DNA from: Cylindrotheca closterium
Taxonomy: Eukaryota; Bacillariophyta; Bacillariophyceae; Bacillariales; Bacillariaceae
NCBI GenBank assembly: GCA_933822405.4
Contig: CAKOGP040000724.1
Location: 1-42,444, forward strand
Direction of reading: 5' to 3'
Length of the DNA: 42,444 nucleotides
Positions 20,453-30,350 of the stretch are shown piece by piece. Made by a program: the position numbers and the translations under genes. The notes below the pieces were generated by a model. It was not told where the DNA came from and did not search any database. It saw only the letters and a list, made by a program, of their open reading frames with translations. The first letter of the stretch is position 1; each line of letters begins with the position of its first letter.

Positions 20453-21763
20453 TCAGTCTTTGACATTGACTTTCACGTTAGCCGACACTTTGGCATAGCT
20501 TATCTTCCCTTTCTTGGGGGATCCCTTTCCACTCTGCTTCTTGCTATCTCTTAGCAGGATGCCTGCGGCTTGGGCTGCTTTGCCAGCTGGAGTCAGTCGC
20601 CACTCCGCAAGTTCCTTTCTCTCGTCGTTTCCAAGTTTCTGGTACTCTGGTAGGGTGTGGAAGCGAAGATGGAGGCCGGTACGCTGGCCTTTACCTCCTC
20701 CAACTCCCACAGATGCAATGTCAACATCACCAGTGTCAACCTCAAGAGCAGAAATTTCTGCACTCTGGCGCTTGCCTCCTAGGTTTCGCTTGGCAACCGG
20801 GCAATGAGGCTGAATATGGGCCGAAGCCAATTCAAAATCAGCAATCATTACGTTGCTAGCTTGGACCATTGCAATTGCCGCATTCAATCGAGCATCACTG
20901 GAAAGAATTCCATCAAGTAGTTGTTTGACACGCGTCTGTTGGTTAGGCAACTGGTATGCAACATGTTCTGACGCAGAAACGAGGTGTTGGTATGCATTGC
21001 GGTGCACAGCAATGTATGCCTCGACTGTCAGGTTACCAGCTCCTTTCCACTTGGCGTTGCGCATCATGTTATCATACTTAGTGATCTCTGATAGCCACTT
21101 GTCATCACCGAGGTAGGTTTTGATAAGGGCAAAGTAGGCTTTTCGGCCTTGTCCCTTATCGTCCGTTTTGAAGGATGGGTGCGAGTGACTTGCTCTAAGT
21201 TGTCGCTCATCCCAAAGAGAGCCATAGACTTCAGAAAAAGCTTTGTTCTCTTCCAATGGAGGTGCAGGGTCGACTGGCACTTCCTCCGGGCGAATCACAT
21301 AATACAGGGTGATTCCGAATCTTGCTGACTTTGTAGTCTGCATTGCAATCACAAACGCAGAGACCCATTTCATTGGTGGAAGGGCTCGGCTAATTGTGGG
21401 AACTGGCGGTTCAGGCCTTCCTTCAAGGGAAACAATGGTCTTCCAGTCCTCGGCAAAATGTTTCAATGTGTTTTCATAATGCATCATTGCGGCAGTGATT
21501 TCGCGACCAACAAGCTTGTAGTTGCGAGATGCTTCAAATGCAATCACAAGGCGTTTGAACGAATCTTGACCAAAATGAGGGATGTTTTGAATGTAGCTGA
21601 TTCGCTTCCTCATGGCCGATAAGTCATCCTTGGTGTAGTTGGCAAAACTCTCAAATGTTGTCAAGCCATCAAGTTCCAATTGGTCCCGTATATCCTGCAC
21701 GATGCGCATCTGGACTTCTTGCTCCCAGAAAGCAGTCATCGCTGCTGGATCGATTTGCACAAT
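20453..21763 (-). CDS. gag: Gag of the gag-only element, unit 3 (start codon lost)
   Basis: The protein is the same as in units 1 and 2, except that the ATG has become ATT (21761-21763). The next in-frame ATG is seven codons on (MTAFWEQE). The change is one of several differences confined to 21653-21792. The first eight residues may be dispensable, so the ORF might still be translated. Otherwise this copy is silent. The rest of the reading is open to TGA at 20453. Confidence 0.75.
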   Translation of the reverse strand: MVQIDPAAMTAFWEQEVQMRIVQDIRDQLELDGLTTFESFANYTKDDLSAMRKRISYIQNIPHFGQDSFKRLVIAFEASRNYKLVGREITAAMMHYENTLKHFAEDWKTIVSLEGRPEPPVPTISRALPPMKWVSAFVIAMQTTKSARFGITLYYVIRPEEVPVDPAPPLEENKAFSEVYGSLWDERQLRASHSHPSFKTDDKGQGRKAYFALIKTYLGDDKWLSEITKYDNMMRNAKWKGAGNLTVEAYIAVHRNAYQHLVSASEHVAYQLPNQQTRVKQLLDGILSSDARLNAAIAMVQASNVMIADFELASAHIQPHCPVAKRNLGGKRQSAEISALEVDTGDVDIASVGVGGGKGQRTGLHLRFHTLPEYQKLGNDERKELAEWRLTPAGKAAQAAGILLRDSKKQSGKGSPKKGKISYAKVSANVKVNVKD

Positions 21764-21792
21764 AGTTGTAGCTTATTCGGGTACTGATAAAC

Positions 21793-22058
21793 TGAATTGA
21801 ATACGTGTGTAAGGTGAAGATGGTAACAGTCACTATCGTATTACGTTGTTGTTGTGAATCGTTGTCGGATTCCTTTTTATTGTGTTGTGGATAATTGCAT
21901 GTTTATCCAAACGGATCGTGAACGTGTTCGCGTGTCGAACTTGTTCCTCGCCAATATATACATTACTTATTGGCCGTGCATGACAGAGAACAAGCTGGAC
22001 ATCTGCTTGTGTCTCTGACTCATCATGCGACATCTACGACATGCCTGACATCAAAACA
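21793..22058 (-). repeat. LTR 4 (outer, right)
   Basis: 266 bp. It differs from LTR 1 at about 5 positions but shares about 7 states with it against LTR 2/3. It serves as 5' LTR of unit 3 and would be the promoter of the whole array. Confidence 0.85.
22016..22022. promoter_or_regulatory. TGACTCA (bZIP-type) site in LTR 4; also in LTRs 1-3
   Basis: The palindromic AP-1/GCN4-type site TGACTCA occurs in every LTR (16468-16474, 18317-18323, 20166-20172, 22016-22022), upstream of a TATATA (16407-16412 in LTR 1) and a CCAAT (16421-16425, - strand). It is conserved although LTRs 1 and 4 have drifted. Binding is inferred from the consensus alone. Confidence 0.4.
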
Positions 22059-22062
22059 CCAA
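22059..22062. repeat. target-site duplication, right copy (ccaa)
   Basis: Directly after the CA of LTR 4. It pairs with 16241-16244. Confidence 0.65.
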
Positions 22063-22500
22063 AGCTACTTCTCTGCTCCCAACCTTCAGCTGGTTGCTTG
22101 TTGATATTGGGAAGAATACATGTTTCAGGCGCTTTCCAGGCTTTATCAATCTCACCGAGGTGGCCAATCAAGTGAAATGTAGCAGGTCATCGATTCAAAA
22201 TGGATGCTTCCAGATCAATTCCATCTGCTGGCATTGTTGGATCATCACATTCTGCAGGAATCCAAGGCTTAGGTCTTCTGGAGACAACCACTGACGACCA
22301 CCTTCTTTGTTTCCAATGCTGTTGATCCATGCACAGTGTAATCAAACAAGGTGAAGCCATAGGGATGATCATGCTGGTGGCGGCGAGCCATCAAATTTGG
22401 AACTGAAGCTGATGAAGAAACAAGAAAAGTTGTGATTACTGAAATGACCGAGCTGGATGCTGGAGTCAGTGCTATCAGCGAGGGGACTACGGTTTCGCCA
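22063..22500 (-). pseudogene. upstream part of the gene split by the gag-only array
   Basis: On the - strand the reading GDGETVVPSLIALTPASSSV and NLMARRHQHDHPYGFTLFDY leads through a frame change near 22280 into KPWIPAECDDPTMPADGIDL. One TGA follows near 22184, then PATFHLIGHLGEIDKAWKA and NKQPAEGWEQRSSF at the array edge. The frame at the edge fits the piece at 15859-16244 when one 4-bp duplication is removed. The stop and the frame change show that the gene is decayed apart from the insertion. No family recognised. Confidence 0.5.
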
Positions 22501-22519
22501 TCTCCAGGCTTGTTGCTGG

Positions 22520-23146
22520 CTTTTCAAATCGCTGTATTCGAGCGCAGTGTTCAGAGTGAAAGAAATGAGAAATGGATATTTTGTGGCAATTTATCTGCGA
22601 TATCAAGTTGGGACAGCATGTGAAAGCAATTGCGACTGTAGCTGATACAAAATGTGTCCAGGAGCAGGAACCACGAATCAGCCAATGATCACTTGGCGAC
22701 AAGTCTGAAAACCGCCAGCCTCCTGCTCCAACGAGCACTGAAGTGGATCAATAGTAAATGTGGCTGCTTTTTCAACAATCCGCCTGGCAAATCGAAGAGG
22801 ACGAAAATGTACAGATCATGGCTGCGCTGAACCGCCGATAGCTGGCTGGCTACTATGATCATGCTGGGCCCTGCATGATACTACTATTAGTAGTTCCATC
22901 AGGAGGAAGAATGAGCGGGTTTCCAGCTGTAACCACGCAACAATATTCTCCCCAGACATCCCACAACTAGGTAGAATACGATATATTTCAATCTAGTTCT
23001 AAGCCAGTGTAGAGTTTGGTTGCCATGGTGAATGAGGTTTTGTGTTTGACGATGGGCGTCTGCACTGCGTCTACCAAGGGGTGTGTTTAACATGAAAGTA
23101 CTTTGATAGGTCCAAATCCACGTTAAACACATCACGTTAAACACGG
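22520..23146. other. no clear gene; short repeats near the right end
   Basis: The - strand has hints of further reading near 22520-22600 (LNTALEYSDLKSQQQAW) but the frame breaks. At 23119-23144 the 12-mer cacgttaaacac occurs twice 14 bp apart, with gtgtttaac in inverse sense at 23083. Confidence 0.35.
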
Positions 23147-24459
23147 TCATAGCACCGCACCGTTGCCACAGTGCTCAATCAAGATACCAACCAAGACACA
23201 GGTTCTATCTTCTGCCTCGCCTTTGACCACTTGCAGATCTTTGCCAAAGACCTCATCAACACCAGAGTACCTCAACATTGGGTGAATGGTGGACAATATG
23301 ACCCCTTGAGCCTCCATGATTTGAATCATTCCCTCCTGGGTTTCAGTCTCCAACATAACCTGCAAATGAAAGGCCAATCTAGCCACCCTCTCCTTTCTTC
23401 TGCGGGTGGCTTCCAAGCACAGCTCTACCATTAGATCCATCTTGTTGAATGGTCCCTTGGCACATTTTCGCAAGCAATCAATGACCGGGGAAAGTTGAAT
23501 GTAAGGAGAAATGCATGGGTGAACTTTCAGCACGCTCATCAGATGACGACCCTCAACGATGGATCCAAAGTGAAGCTTTGGGACCTGGAGTTCCACAAGA
23601 TTACCTGGCAAACACTGTGAGAGAAAGTAGTGCTCCATGTTCCCAATCGAAGGAATCTTGTTGTAAGCCAAATGCTTATGGAAGTTCCGAGTTAGATGTC
23701 TTTGGACTTCAACAAGCTGACGGGTTGATGATTCGGCTGACAACTGATTTGAACTGCTAATCCTTTGAGATTCACAGCTAATGGAATTCCGGAAGTAGCA
23801 AAGTAATTGGAATAGATACTTCTTTGATGGATCCTCAGTGTTGGCCAGTGTCACGCTGAAAGCTGCCGACTTGCTGTATTGGTACTTGCAAGTATCAAAT
23901 CCAATGTCACCTGTGGGAATGGGATTGGCCAGATCCTTGTGTAGATGATGGTGCGGAAATTCGGATATCAGTCCAGCCGAAGGTGTGACTTTTTCGAATT
24001 GGGGAACCATCAAAAACTGAGAATGGGACCCATCTCCAGACTCAATCTGCAGGTCATGCCAAAGCTGCTTTGCATAAGCGGAATCTCGGATCAGGTCGCC
24101 TCCTAACAGTGGCATCTCCGCGGCTATTTGCATGCCTTGGCTACAGGCCCACACCTCCTCGTCGTGATTTGCGGTACTAGGGAAGTACTTCTAGTACTTA
24201 TCCAGGGGCTTGAACCCAGTGTGAGGATCCGGGCGATTGTTGCTACCATAGCAACAGGCCCCCGTCCCCAAGCTAAATCGCCTTGCAATAGGTGCTCGAC
24301 TGCAGTCTGCTACCCCACAACACATTAGAGTCTGCACCAAGAATGACCAGTGCTGTTCAACCCGTTTCAACAAATCCCTATGCTTGATCCATATGGGTGA
24401 ATCACCCCTAATCACATGTAGAATATCATTCATGTCAATAAAGGTGGGATACTTTTTCC

Positions 24460-24473
24460 NNNNNNNNNNNNNN
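24460..24473. other. assembly gap (14 N)
   Basis: A run of 14 N lies inside the broken acidic gene, so its frame across this point is unknown. Confidence 0.99.
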
Positions 24474-24719
24474 GCGGACCCTTGATCACTTTCCATTTTG
24501 GCCTTGTCTTCATAGACCTCTCGTTTATGAGGATGGAAAGAGAAATCCATCCCCAAATAAATTTCGCAGGGCGCAAGGTGGAGACGGTAGCTTCTTTGTT
24601 TGGGTGTGGACAATGAATTCGGAGAATACATCCTCCATTTGCTCAAAGTTGCATACAGCAAGATTGCCAACTTGTATGTGGGATTTTATGACACTTGTTT
24701 GGACTCCAGGATCACCAGC

Positions 24720-24850
24720 AGCAGTATTGTTGTCGTCATCTTCATCATCATCCTTGTTGGTATCTTCATCATCGTCATCACTGTCATCTTCATCATCATC
24801 CTTGTCGTCATCTACATCATCATCATCGTCATCATCTTCACCATCTTCAT
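24720..24850 (-). repeat. trinucleotide repeat coding for an Asp-rich tract
   Basis: Degenerate (atc/gat)n on the + strand. On the - strand it reads as DDD with interspersed Lys, Glu and Val. A similar tract lies at about 25935-26090. Confidence 0.7.
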
Positions 24851-26996
24851 TGGTGGCATCGTCCTCCTTTTTGTCTCCGCCAGCTGCATCACAATCTTCT
24901 CTCGCCTGTTTCTGTTGTCCCATGGTGCCAAACATTAATGAAGTCATTGTTTTTTTTGAGAATGTTCTTGCCTTTCCGATTCATTTCTCTAGGATCAGAG
25001 TTGACATATAGGAAAAAAATCCGGGCAAGAACCAAAGACTTCCAGAGCCCCCATGGTCTTTTCTGGTTCTTTTTTAGTCCGTCTTTGGTGATGGAATAAT
25101 GCTTGTTCCGCAAAAAGATTTTTGCCAATCTTTTCATTTCCCCCGCCATAATATCCACGGACTCTGAGGGTTTAGTTTGGAGTGCCCACTTTCCAACTTG
25201 TTCTGCAAAGGCAGTTGCAGCAGATGGATCATGTGGATCTTTCCAAAATTTGTCAAGCTCTGTCTTGAACTTCTGGATCCGCTCCCGACAGTGAAATACA
25301 ACACCAATGTCCCTCAACAACTTAATAATGTCAAACTTTGTTTTGCATCGGCCGGCCATCATGTTTTGGCTGTACACCACAAAGCTTTGCTCGTGCACAG
25401 CTCCTAAAGGACCAGCAGTGGGACTGCATACATACTTGATGATCTGAAAGGAAAGCCATGTGATCTCAACCTTTTCCATGGTGTCTTTACGATATTTCTC
25501 AACACCAGAAAAGGTGAAGGGCTGACTGGTAGAGGAGTCCAAACTAGAGCTGGAATCACCATCATCTGTTTCCTCGCCTGATTTGTCACTTGGCTCCCAT
25601 TCGGATTTGATCAAGTAGCTGCTGCATAGCTTTTTGTCTCTGGATATTGCCTGCAGCTGTTTCTGCATCTCACCAATAGCAGCCGAAAGTGTCTCAACCG
25701 GTTCAAAAACAAGATGGAATTTGCAGAAGCCCTGGGATTTGGCAAATAGGAAACCAGAAATTTGATCGTGGTAGAACTTCTTGGTCTTGGCCCCTTTGAA
25801 AGCGCTCGTCTTGCGTAAAGCATTCAAGGTATAATGGCAGTCTTGCTGGTAGGTCTTCTTGTTTTTTCATTACGTTTTGAAAGAGAGCGTATAAAATCAT
25901 GGTTGTCACTTTAGTTAATGGGCAGCTACCTTCTTCTTCATTGAGTTCATCATCCTCATCTTCTTTGGACGAGGATTTATCCAAAGAGTGCTTGTCCTTG
26001 GCCTTTACTTCATCGTCATCATCGTCGTTGTCATCATCGTCTTCATCCAAGTCTTCATCATCATCATATCATCATTGCAGTCATCATCATTGGAGTCTTC
26101 TTCCTCTTCCAGAGTGCTGGAGGCTTCATTTTCCTTGTCCTCCTCAGGGGCTTCGCTTCCCTCCACACCCTTGTCGTCCTTGGACTCCAATACCATTGGA
26201 TGCAATATCATGTATTCTCGAGATGCTGTATCATTTTCAATAATCGTGCAACATTTCCATTGTTGACATGGAAAGGTGTATGCTTCACCTGGAGTGCAAC
26301 GAAAGTGTAGAAGGTCAACATCAGGAGTGCTCAATTCCCGTCTTGCCACATTCTCAAACACTAGTAGCATGTGAGTCAGTACCATCTTTGAACTCAAAGA
26401 CAACGTTTCTTTCCATTCCTGGAATGCTTCAAGACCGTGGGAATGTTCGGAATTGTCTTCACATTTTGGAGCGGCGAAGACAAGGGAAAAGCATCCCTGC
26501 AGTGGAAAAAAAGTTGCCGAGTGAATTCCAGATAATACTAACGAAGGATCCATTTTGTATAAGACCGGATGTGGGTTTCATAGTGTAGTCCCGTACCAAC
26601 ATCCGGCAAGGGCCTTGTCGCCATCAAGAGTGGGGTCGTTCATTTTGCTTAACAGACTGGAGAAGCCCAAGTGATCCGTCCTTCCGATTTGAAGCTGATA
26701 ACAATTGGAAATAGGAAGTTTAAAGTAGGATTATTGTGGTATTTTGGATTGTCCATTTTGTCACCAGGAATATAGACGACCGGCATGAAAAGGAGACTAC
26801 AAACGCTGTCAGACTTATTCCTATTTTCATTGAAACTCTTGGAAACCGATAGTTGACTGACACGAGAATCGTTGCCGATGAGTCCGGCAGCACCTTTGGC
26901 AACTCCATGTTCAAATTTGGAGATGTAGAAAGATGGTTGTGGGATGTAGATAGATGGTTGTGGGATGTTTGGAGCTGACATGATGTTGCTATGCAA

Positions 26997-28857
26997 TTTG
27001 AATTTTCAAATCGGTCTTGGATTGTACAAAAATTCTGGTACTGGGGCAGCGTAGCAGCCCTACAATACTAGGCTGAAGGAGGAAAGTGCGAATAGTTGGA
27101 TACCGCTTGAGGATTGGCACAGTCAAAATGTACATAAAATAAAGTACTAGAAATTGTCGTGACGGGCTCGCTGCGTCAAGACCAAAACCAACAAACACAG
27201 AAACTGTTTTCAAAACCGGAGGAAACAGCAATGGATTCCTAGTGCAATGGATAGGAAGGAATCACTGTGCCCAACAAACAACAAACAGTATGATGATTGG
27301 CTTCAGAAGGTGATGAGCAATGTTGCGCTTTGAAAGGACGACTGGAGATTGAAATCAATTGACGTCAAATACCATTGCTGTGGGCAGATGTGTTTGTTGT
27401 GTTGGTGCAGCGCCGGCCGATTTTGAGTTCTGATGGTACAAAATTGTACAGAAAAAAACCGTACCAAACTTGGTATGCTCACAAAACATCACCGGCCTGT
27501 ACATTTGCCAGGATATGCAAGGACTGCTACTGCAGTTTGTTGGCAGTCTGAGAAGTCAGCCACCCATAGAACATCTTCAATGATCAACAAGAACGGTTTT
27601 TATTCCATGCTGGTGGACGAGGTAACAATCAACAAACGAATGCGTCTAAACTACCTATTGAAATGATGTTCAAGCACCTCTGAGCCAATTACAATTTCTA
27701 TGCTTTCATATTGCAGAGTGAATCCAAAATTGGGGGCTTATTGCACCGCGATTTTTGATGTCTCAAATACTTCCAAGATCCGTCAGAAGTGACGGCAGCT
27801 GGTCTTGTGTCAACAACAAACCATTTGTGTCAACAACAAACCATTTGGAAGCAAGGTGAATCAAGGCATGAAAGCAAACGCAATTCTTAGGAGTTGATAT
27901 TATTGCTATGATAATGATGAAACGCTTACTTATATTATCTGTCAAATCCAACACAGCTGGATTCGACTGATAATATATGGCGTCCTCAATTGACTCAATA
28001 TTTTGGGAACCAAGAAAGATGAGTAATGGCCAACACGAGGCTCGATTTAAACGTAAAGAGACTACGTGTGTATTCGACAATTGAAGGCATGCAATAATCC
28101 ACCGGTTTCAAGTAAGACTCGCAAGAGAAAATATTGGCAGAAACCTCTTTTGGGTTCCGTGACGGCCAACGCCGCAATAGGAAAATCTGTGACAGGAGTA
28201 TAATCATAGATGATGCTTTCAGATTCTTGAATTGCATATTCTGCTTGAGCGAGAATACAATCTGCCTTGATGCAAGCATTGGAGACAATGGCTTGGTTCC
28301 AAAGGTGTAGAGACTAGTACGGTATCAGCAAAAGCAGTTGATTTCTTTTTTAGAGGCATTCTGCCATCAGCAAAGACTGAACAATACTCAACACAATATA
28401 GTACCCTAACAAGACTAAAAATCAATGTCTGCCAATTGATTTATCCGTCAACTCATGTAGAACTAGTCAATTTTGGTTTGCCAATCTACAATCCCATTCT
28501 TAAGGCCAGCTAGAAGTGATCCTATGGGATCTACAGGGCTTCCTTGTGATTGAGGGCTAAGGTTGGCCATTAAAACAAGGAGTCTAGTCGTTTGATATGG
28601 AACGTCTTGAACATAGCGGCCAAATCCAACTAACAAAGTACCATTTTGTGCGCCATAATTTTTTGCAGTACATTTTGGTACATTTTATACAGCACTCTAT
28701 ATTAAATTTCACTGGCCCAGATAATTCTGTAGATACATACCATGTTTCTACTGCTAGTAGCCTATCTGTAGCCTGGAACATGAAAGGGGTCTTACTTTGT
28801 TTGGAACATGAACATTTCACAATTGAAAAAGCAAAAGGCTAACTCTTTAAAAGGACA
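26997..28857. other. no gene supported
   Basis: Low-coding spacer. A 20-bp perfect tandem repeat (tgtgtcaacaacaaaccatt) lies at 27806-27845. ORFs such as 27763-28080 and 27995-28288 on - have no recognisable feature. Confidence 0.45.
27806..27845. repeat. 20-bp tandem repeat, two copies
   Basis: tgtgtcaacaacaaaccatt is repeated directly with no spacer. Confidence 0.9.
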
Positions 28858-30350
28858 ATGCCTCATAGCAGCGGTGAGAAGAGAGGTAGGTCATCTTCAT
28901 CCAATGACCATGAGAATGAGAATCAAAAGAGGCAGAGGTTAAAAGGCAAGTCCATCAGATTCCAATGCGGTGTTTCATCCCCACCTTTTCTAACATGGTT
29001 GTCTTTTTGCTAGAGGCAGCATTGGCCCGCAAACAGGCGGAGGCAGAAAGAGAAATGCAGTCCACACCAGAGGGACCACTGGCAACCAATACTACGGTAA
29101 CCCCCCCCCCTCTGTACCTACAGAAGAGTACAACCCAGCAGGAGTCGACTCCCAACCTCGGAAGAGTGCAGGGATACGTAAAGCACTGCAAGATGAACAA
29201 GAGGCTGACGCTGGAGCTGATGCTATGGAGCAAGAAGCTGATGCAGGGGAAACTAATGTACCATGTCCAGAGCCTCCAGCACCTCAAGCACCCAATAGGG
29301 CAACCGCTGCCCCTTGGTACTTGAGAAGGAGTGCCACTAAGGACATGATCCACATGAATTTGAACAAGTTTGTTGGCAAACGCATTTTTTCTAATGCAAA
29401 GTTCCCACTATCTGAATTGCACAACAAGGCTGTATGCAAGTTGGCCGTAGGGTCAGAGGTGGTGAGGTTAGACCAAGGGGTGGACCCAGATGTATTTGCG
29501 GAAGAGTGTCACAAGAGTGTGAAAGAACGGATGGCGGCATTGCGACTGAATTGTCACAATGCTGCAAGATCAAAGTTTCTAAGTAAGTGATTTCAATTTT
29601 TTGATATTTGGAAGAAGTCTCCTGTTGGTGTCTGACCCTCGTTTCTGCAAATTCCATTTACTACCAGATGACCTGAAGCTTGACAAAGTCCCATCCGATA
29701 GCTTGGTGGTCGATCTCCTGGAAAAGAACACTGATGCAGCTGTTGGATACAGGAGTTGTGGCCAAGGATATCGAGACTACCTGACAAAGGATGGCACAAA
29801 AGTTTTGCAAGCAAGGACGGGGCAGTACCAATCCTTTCATTACCTAGTGAAACGGATCATGCCATCAATCAATTGCACAAACACCAAATTTGATGTGCGG
29901 AAGCAGGAGGAGACGATCAGCAACATCTTCACCGTGAGTGACGAGGCATTTGCCCTGGTGCTACTTGAGAACTATGAGAGTCGTTGGAGGAAACAGCATG
30001 AGGATCCCAAATCAGCAAGACTCCGAGGTAAGGAACATGCTGCTATAAGCAAGGAGTTCAAGGCCAAATTCACATCAAGTGACGATGGCTTGAAGCTGAA
30101 GTCATCTGGTTGGAGTCGACAGGGAATTGAAAGCTACAACGAGAAGTTGAGTTCAATTGGTAAGTTAAGAAGGCAATCCCGCACAGGGGCAGCCCTAGAA
30201 GAGTACGAACTGTGGAAGCTGCGCGGTGGAGCAGACATTTATGTAAAGGGCACAGTGCCTCCTACTGCAAACGAGAGACAGATACCTATTGCTGAAGGAT
30301 CGCTGGCTGTCCTTCCTGAAGCATTGGAAAGTATGTTTGCAGAGGTCTAG
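28858..30350 (+). CDS. three-exon gene of unknown function (one homopolymer frameshift)
   Basis: Exons: 28858-28945, 29014-29582, 29668-30350. Both splice junctions keep the frame (each phase 1), giving ..QRLK-EAALARK.. and ..SKFL-NDLKLDK... An extra C at the C10 run (29101-29110) is needed to join the first and second halves of exon 2. With it the protein would be 446 residues. The plan is a short basic start (MPHSSGEKRGRSSSS), an Ala/Glu helix (ALARKQAEAEREMQ), a Pro/Glu-rich linker, then a folded part with PWYLRRSATKDMIHMNLNKF. The C-terminal half has RWRKQHEDPKSARLRGKEHA and a GWSRQGIESYNEK motif. I do not recognise the family. GWS(x)EG-type motifs occur in diatom transposon-linked proteins, which is a weak hint. 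The stop is a TAG at 30348. Confidence 0.6.
28946..29013 (+). other. intron 1, GC-AG, 68 bp
   Basis: AAG|GCAAGT matches the strong consensus typical of GC-AG introns. A CTAAC branch-type sequence lies about 22 bp before TTTTTGCTAG. Splicing removes an in-frame TAG and joins phase 1 to phase 1. Confidence 0.65.
29583..29667 (+). other. intron 2, GT-AG, 85 bp
   Basis: Donor GTAAGT and acceptor CTACCAG. Splicing removes an in-frame TGA and joins the frame of 29225-29582 to that of 29668-30350. Confidence 0.75.

Larger units (their letters stand above)
16245..22058 (-). mobile_element. tandem array of three gag-only LTR elements sharing four LTRs
   Basis: Four 266-bp LTRs alternate with three internal regions of 1583, 1583 and 1584 bp, in the order LTR-gag-LTR-gag-LTR-gag-LTR, with a period of 1849 bp. 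Each internal region, read on the - strand, has a Gag ORF and, just before the next LTR, a polypurine tract. There is no protease, integrase, RT or RNase H, so the element depends on enzymes from elsewhere. It matches the description of terminal-repeat retrotransposons with a GAG domain (TR-GAG) known from plants. A 4-bp duplication flanks the whole array and not each unit. Internal units 1 and 2 are identical by eye. Unit 3 differs only in its last 140 bp. Confidence 0.85.
23147..26996 (-). pseudogene. long acidic gene of unknown family, multiply frameshifted
   Basis: At least seven - strand segments run in order: 26996-26650, 26650-26005, 26050-25703, 25827-24960, 24947-24600, 24640-24191 and 24190-23147. 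Frames change near 26040 (in an Asp-rich repeat), 25865 (T6 run) and 24953 (T8 run). Single stops lie near 26601 (TGA) and 24191 (TAG). Two Asp/Glu-rich tracts occur. Segment 25827 has SDKSGEETDDGDSSSS and a helical region with AKIFLRNKHYSITKDG. The last 335 codons read HLTRNFHKHLAYNKIPSIG, LPGNLVELQVPKLHFGS and end normally. No known domain was recognised. It may be one original protein of about 1,100 residues. Confidence 0.45.

Noticed and set aside
16511..22058. Regular spacing of repeats as a CRISPR array
   Set aside because: Repeats are 266-bp LTRs with 1.6-kb coding spacers in a eukaryotic setting; nothing resembles a CRISPR repeat or cas gene.
16241..22062. Tandem 1849-bp units read as an assembly artefact or satellite
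   Set aside because: The outer and inner LTRs carry different variants, and unit 3 differs at one end, so the copies are distinguishable. The flanking duplication and the restored frame also fit real biology. Collapse or expansion of copy number cannot be excluded without long reads.
24600..25011. + strand ORFs rich in Ser, Ile or His (for example 24604-25011)
   Set aside because: They are other-frame readings of the (gat/atc)n repeat that codes for the Asp-rich tract.
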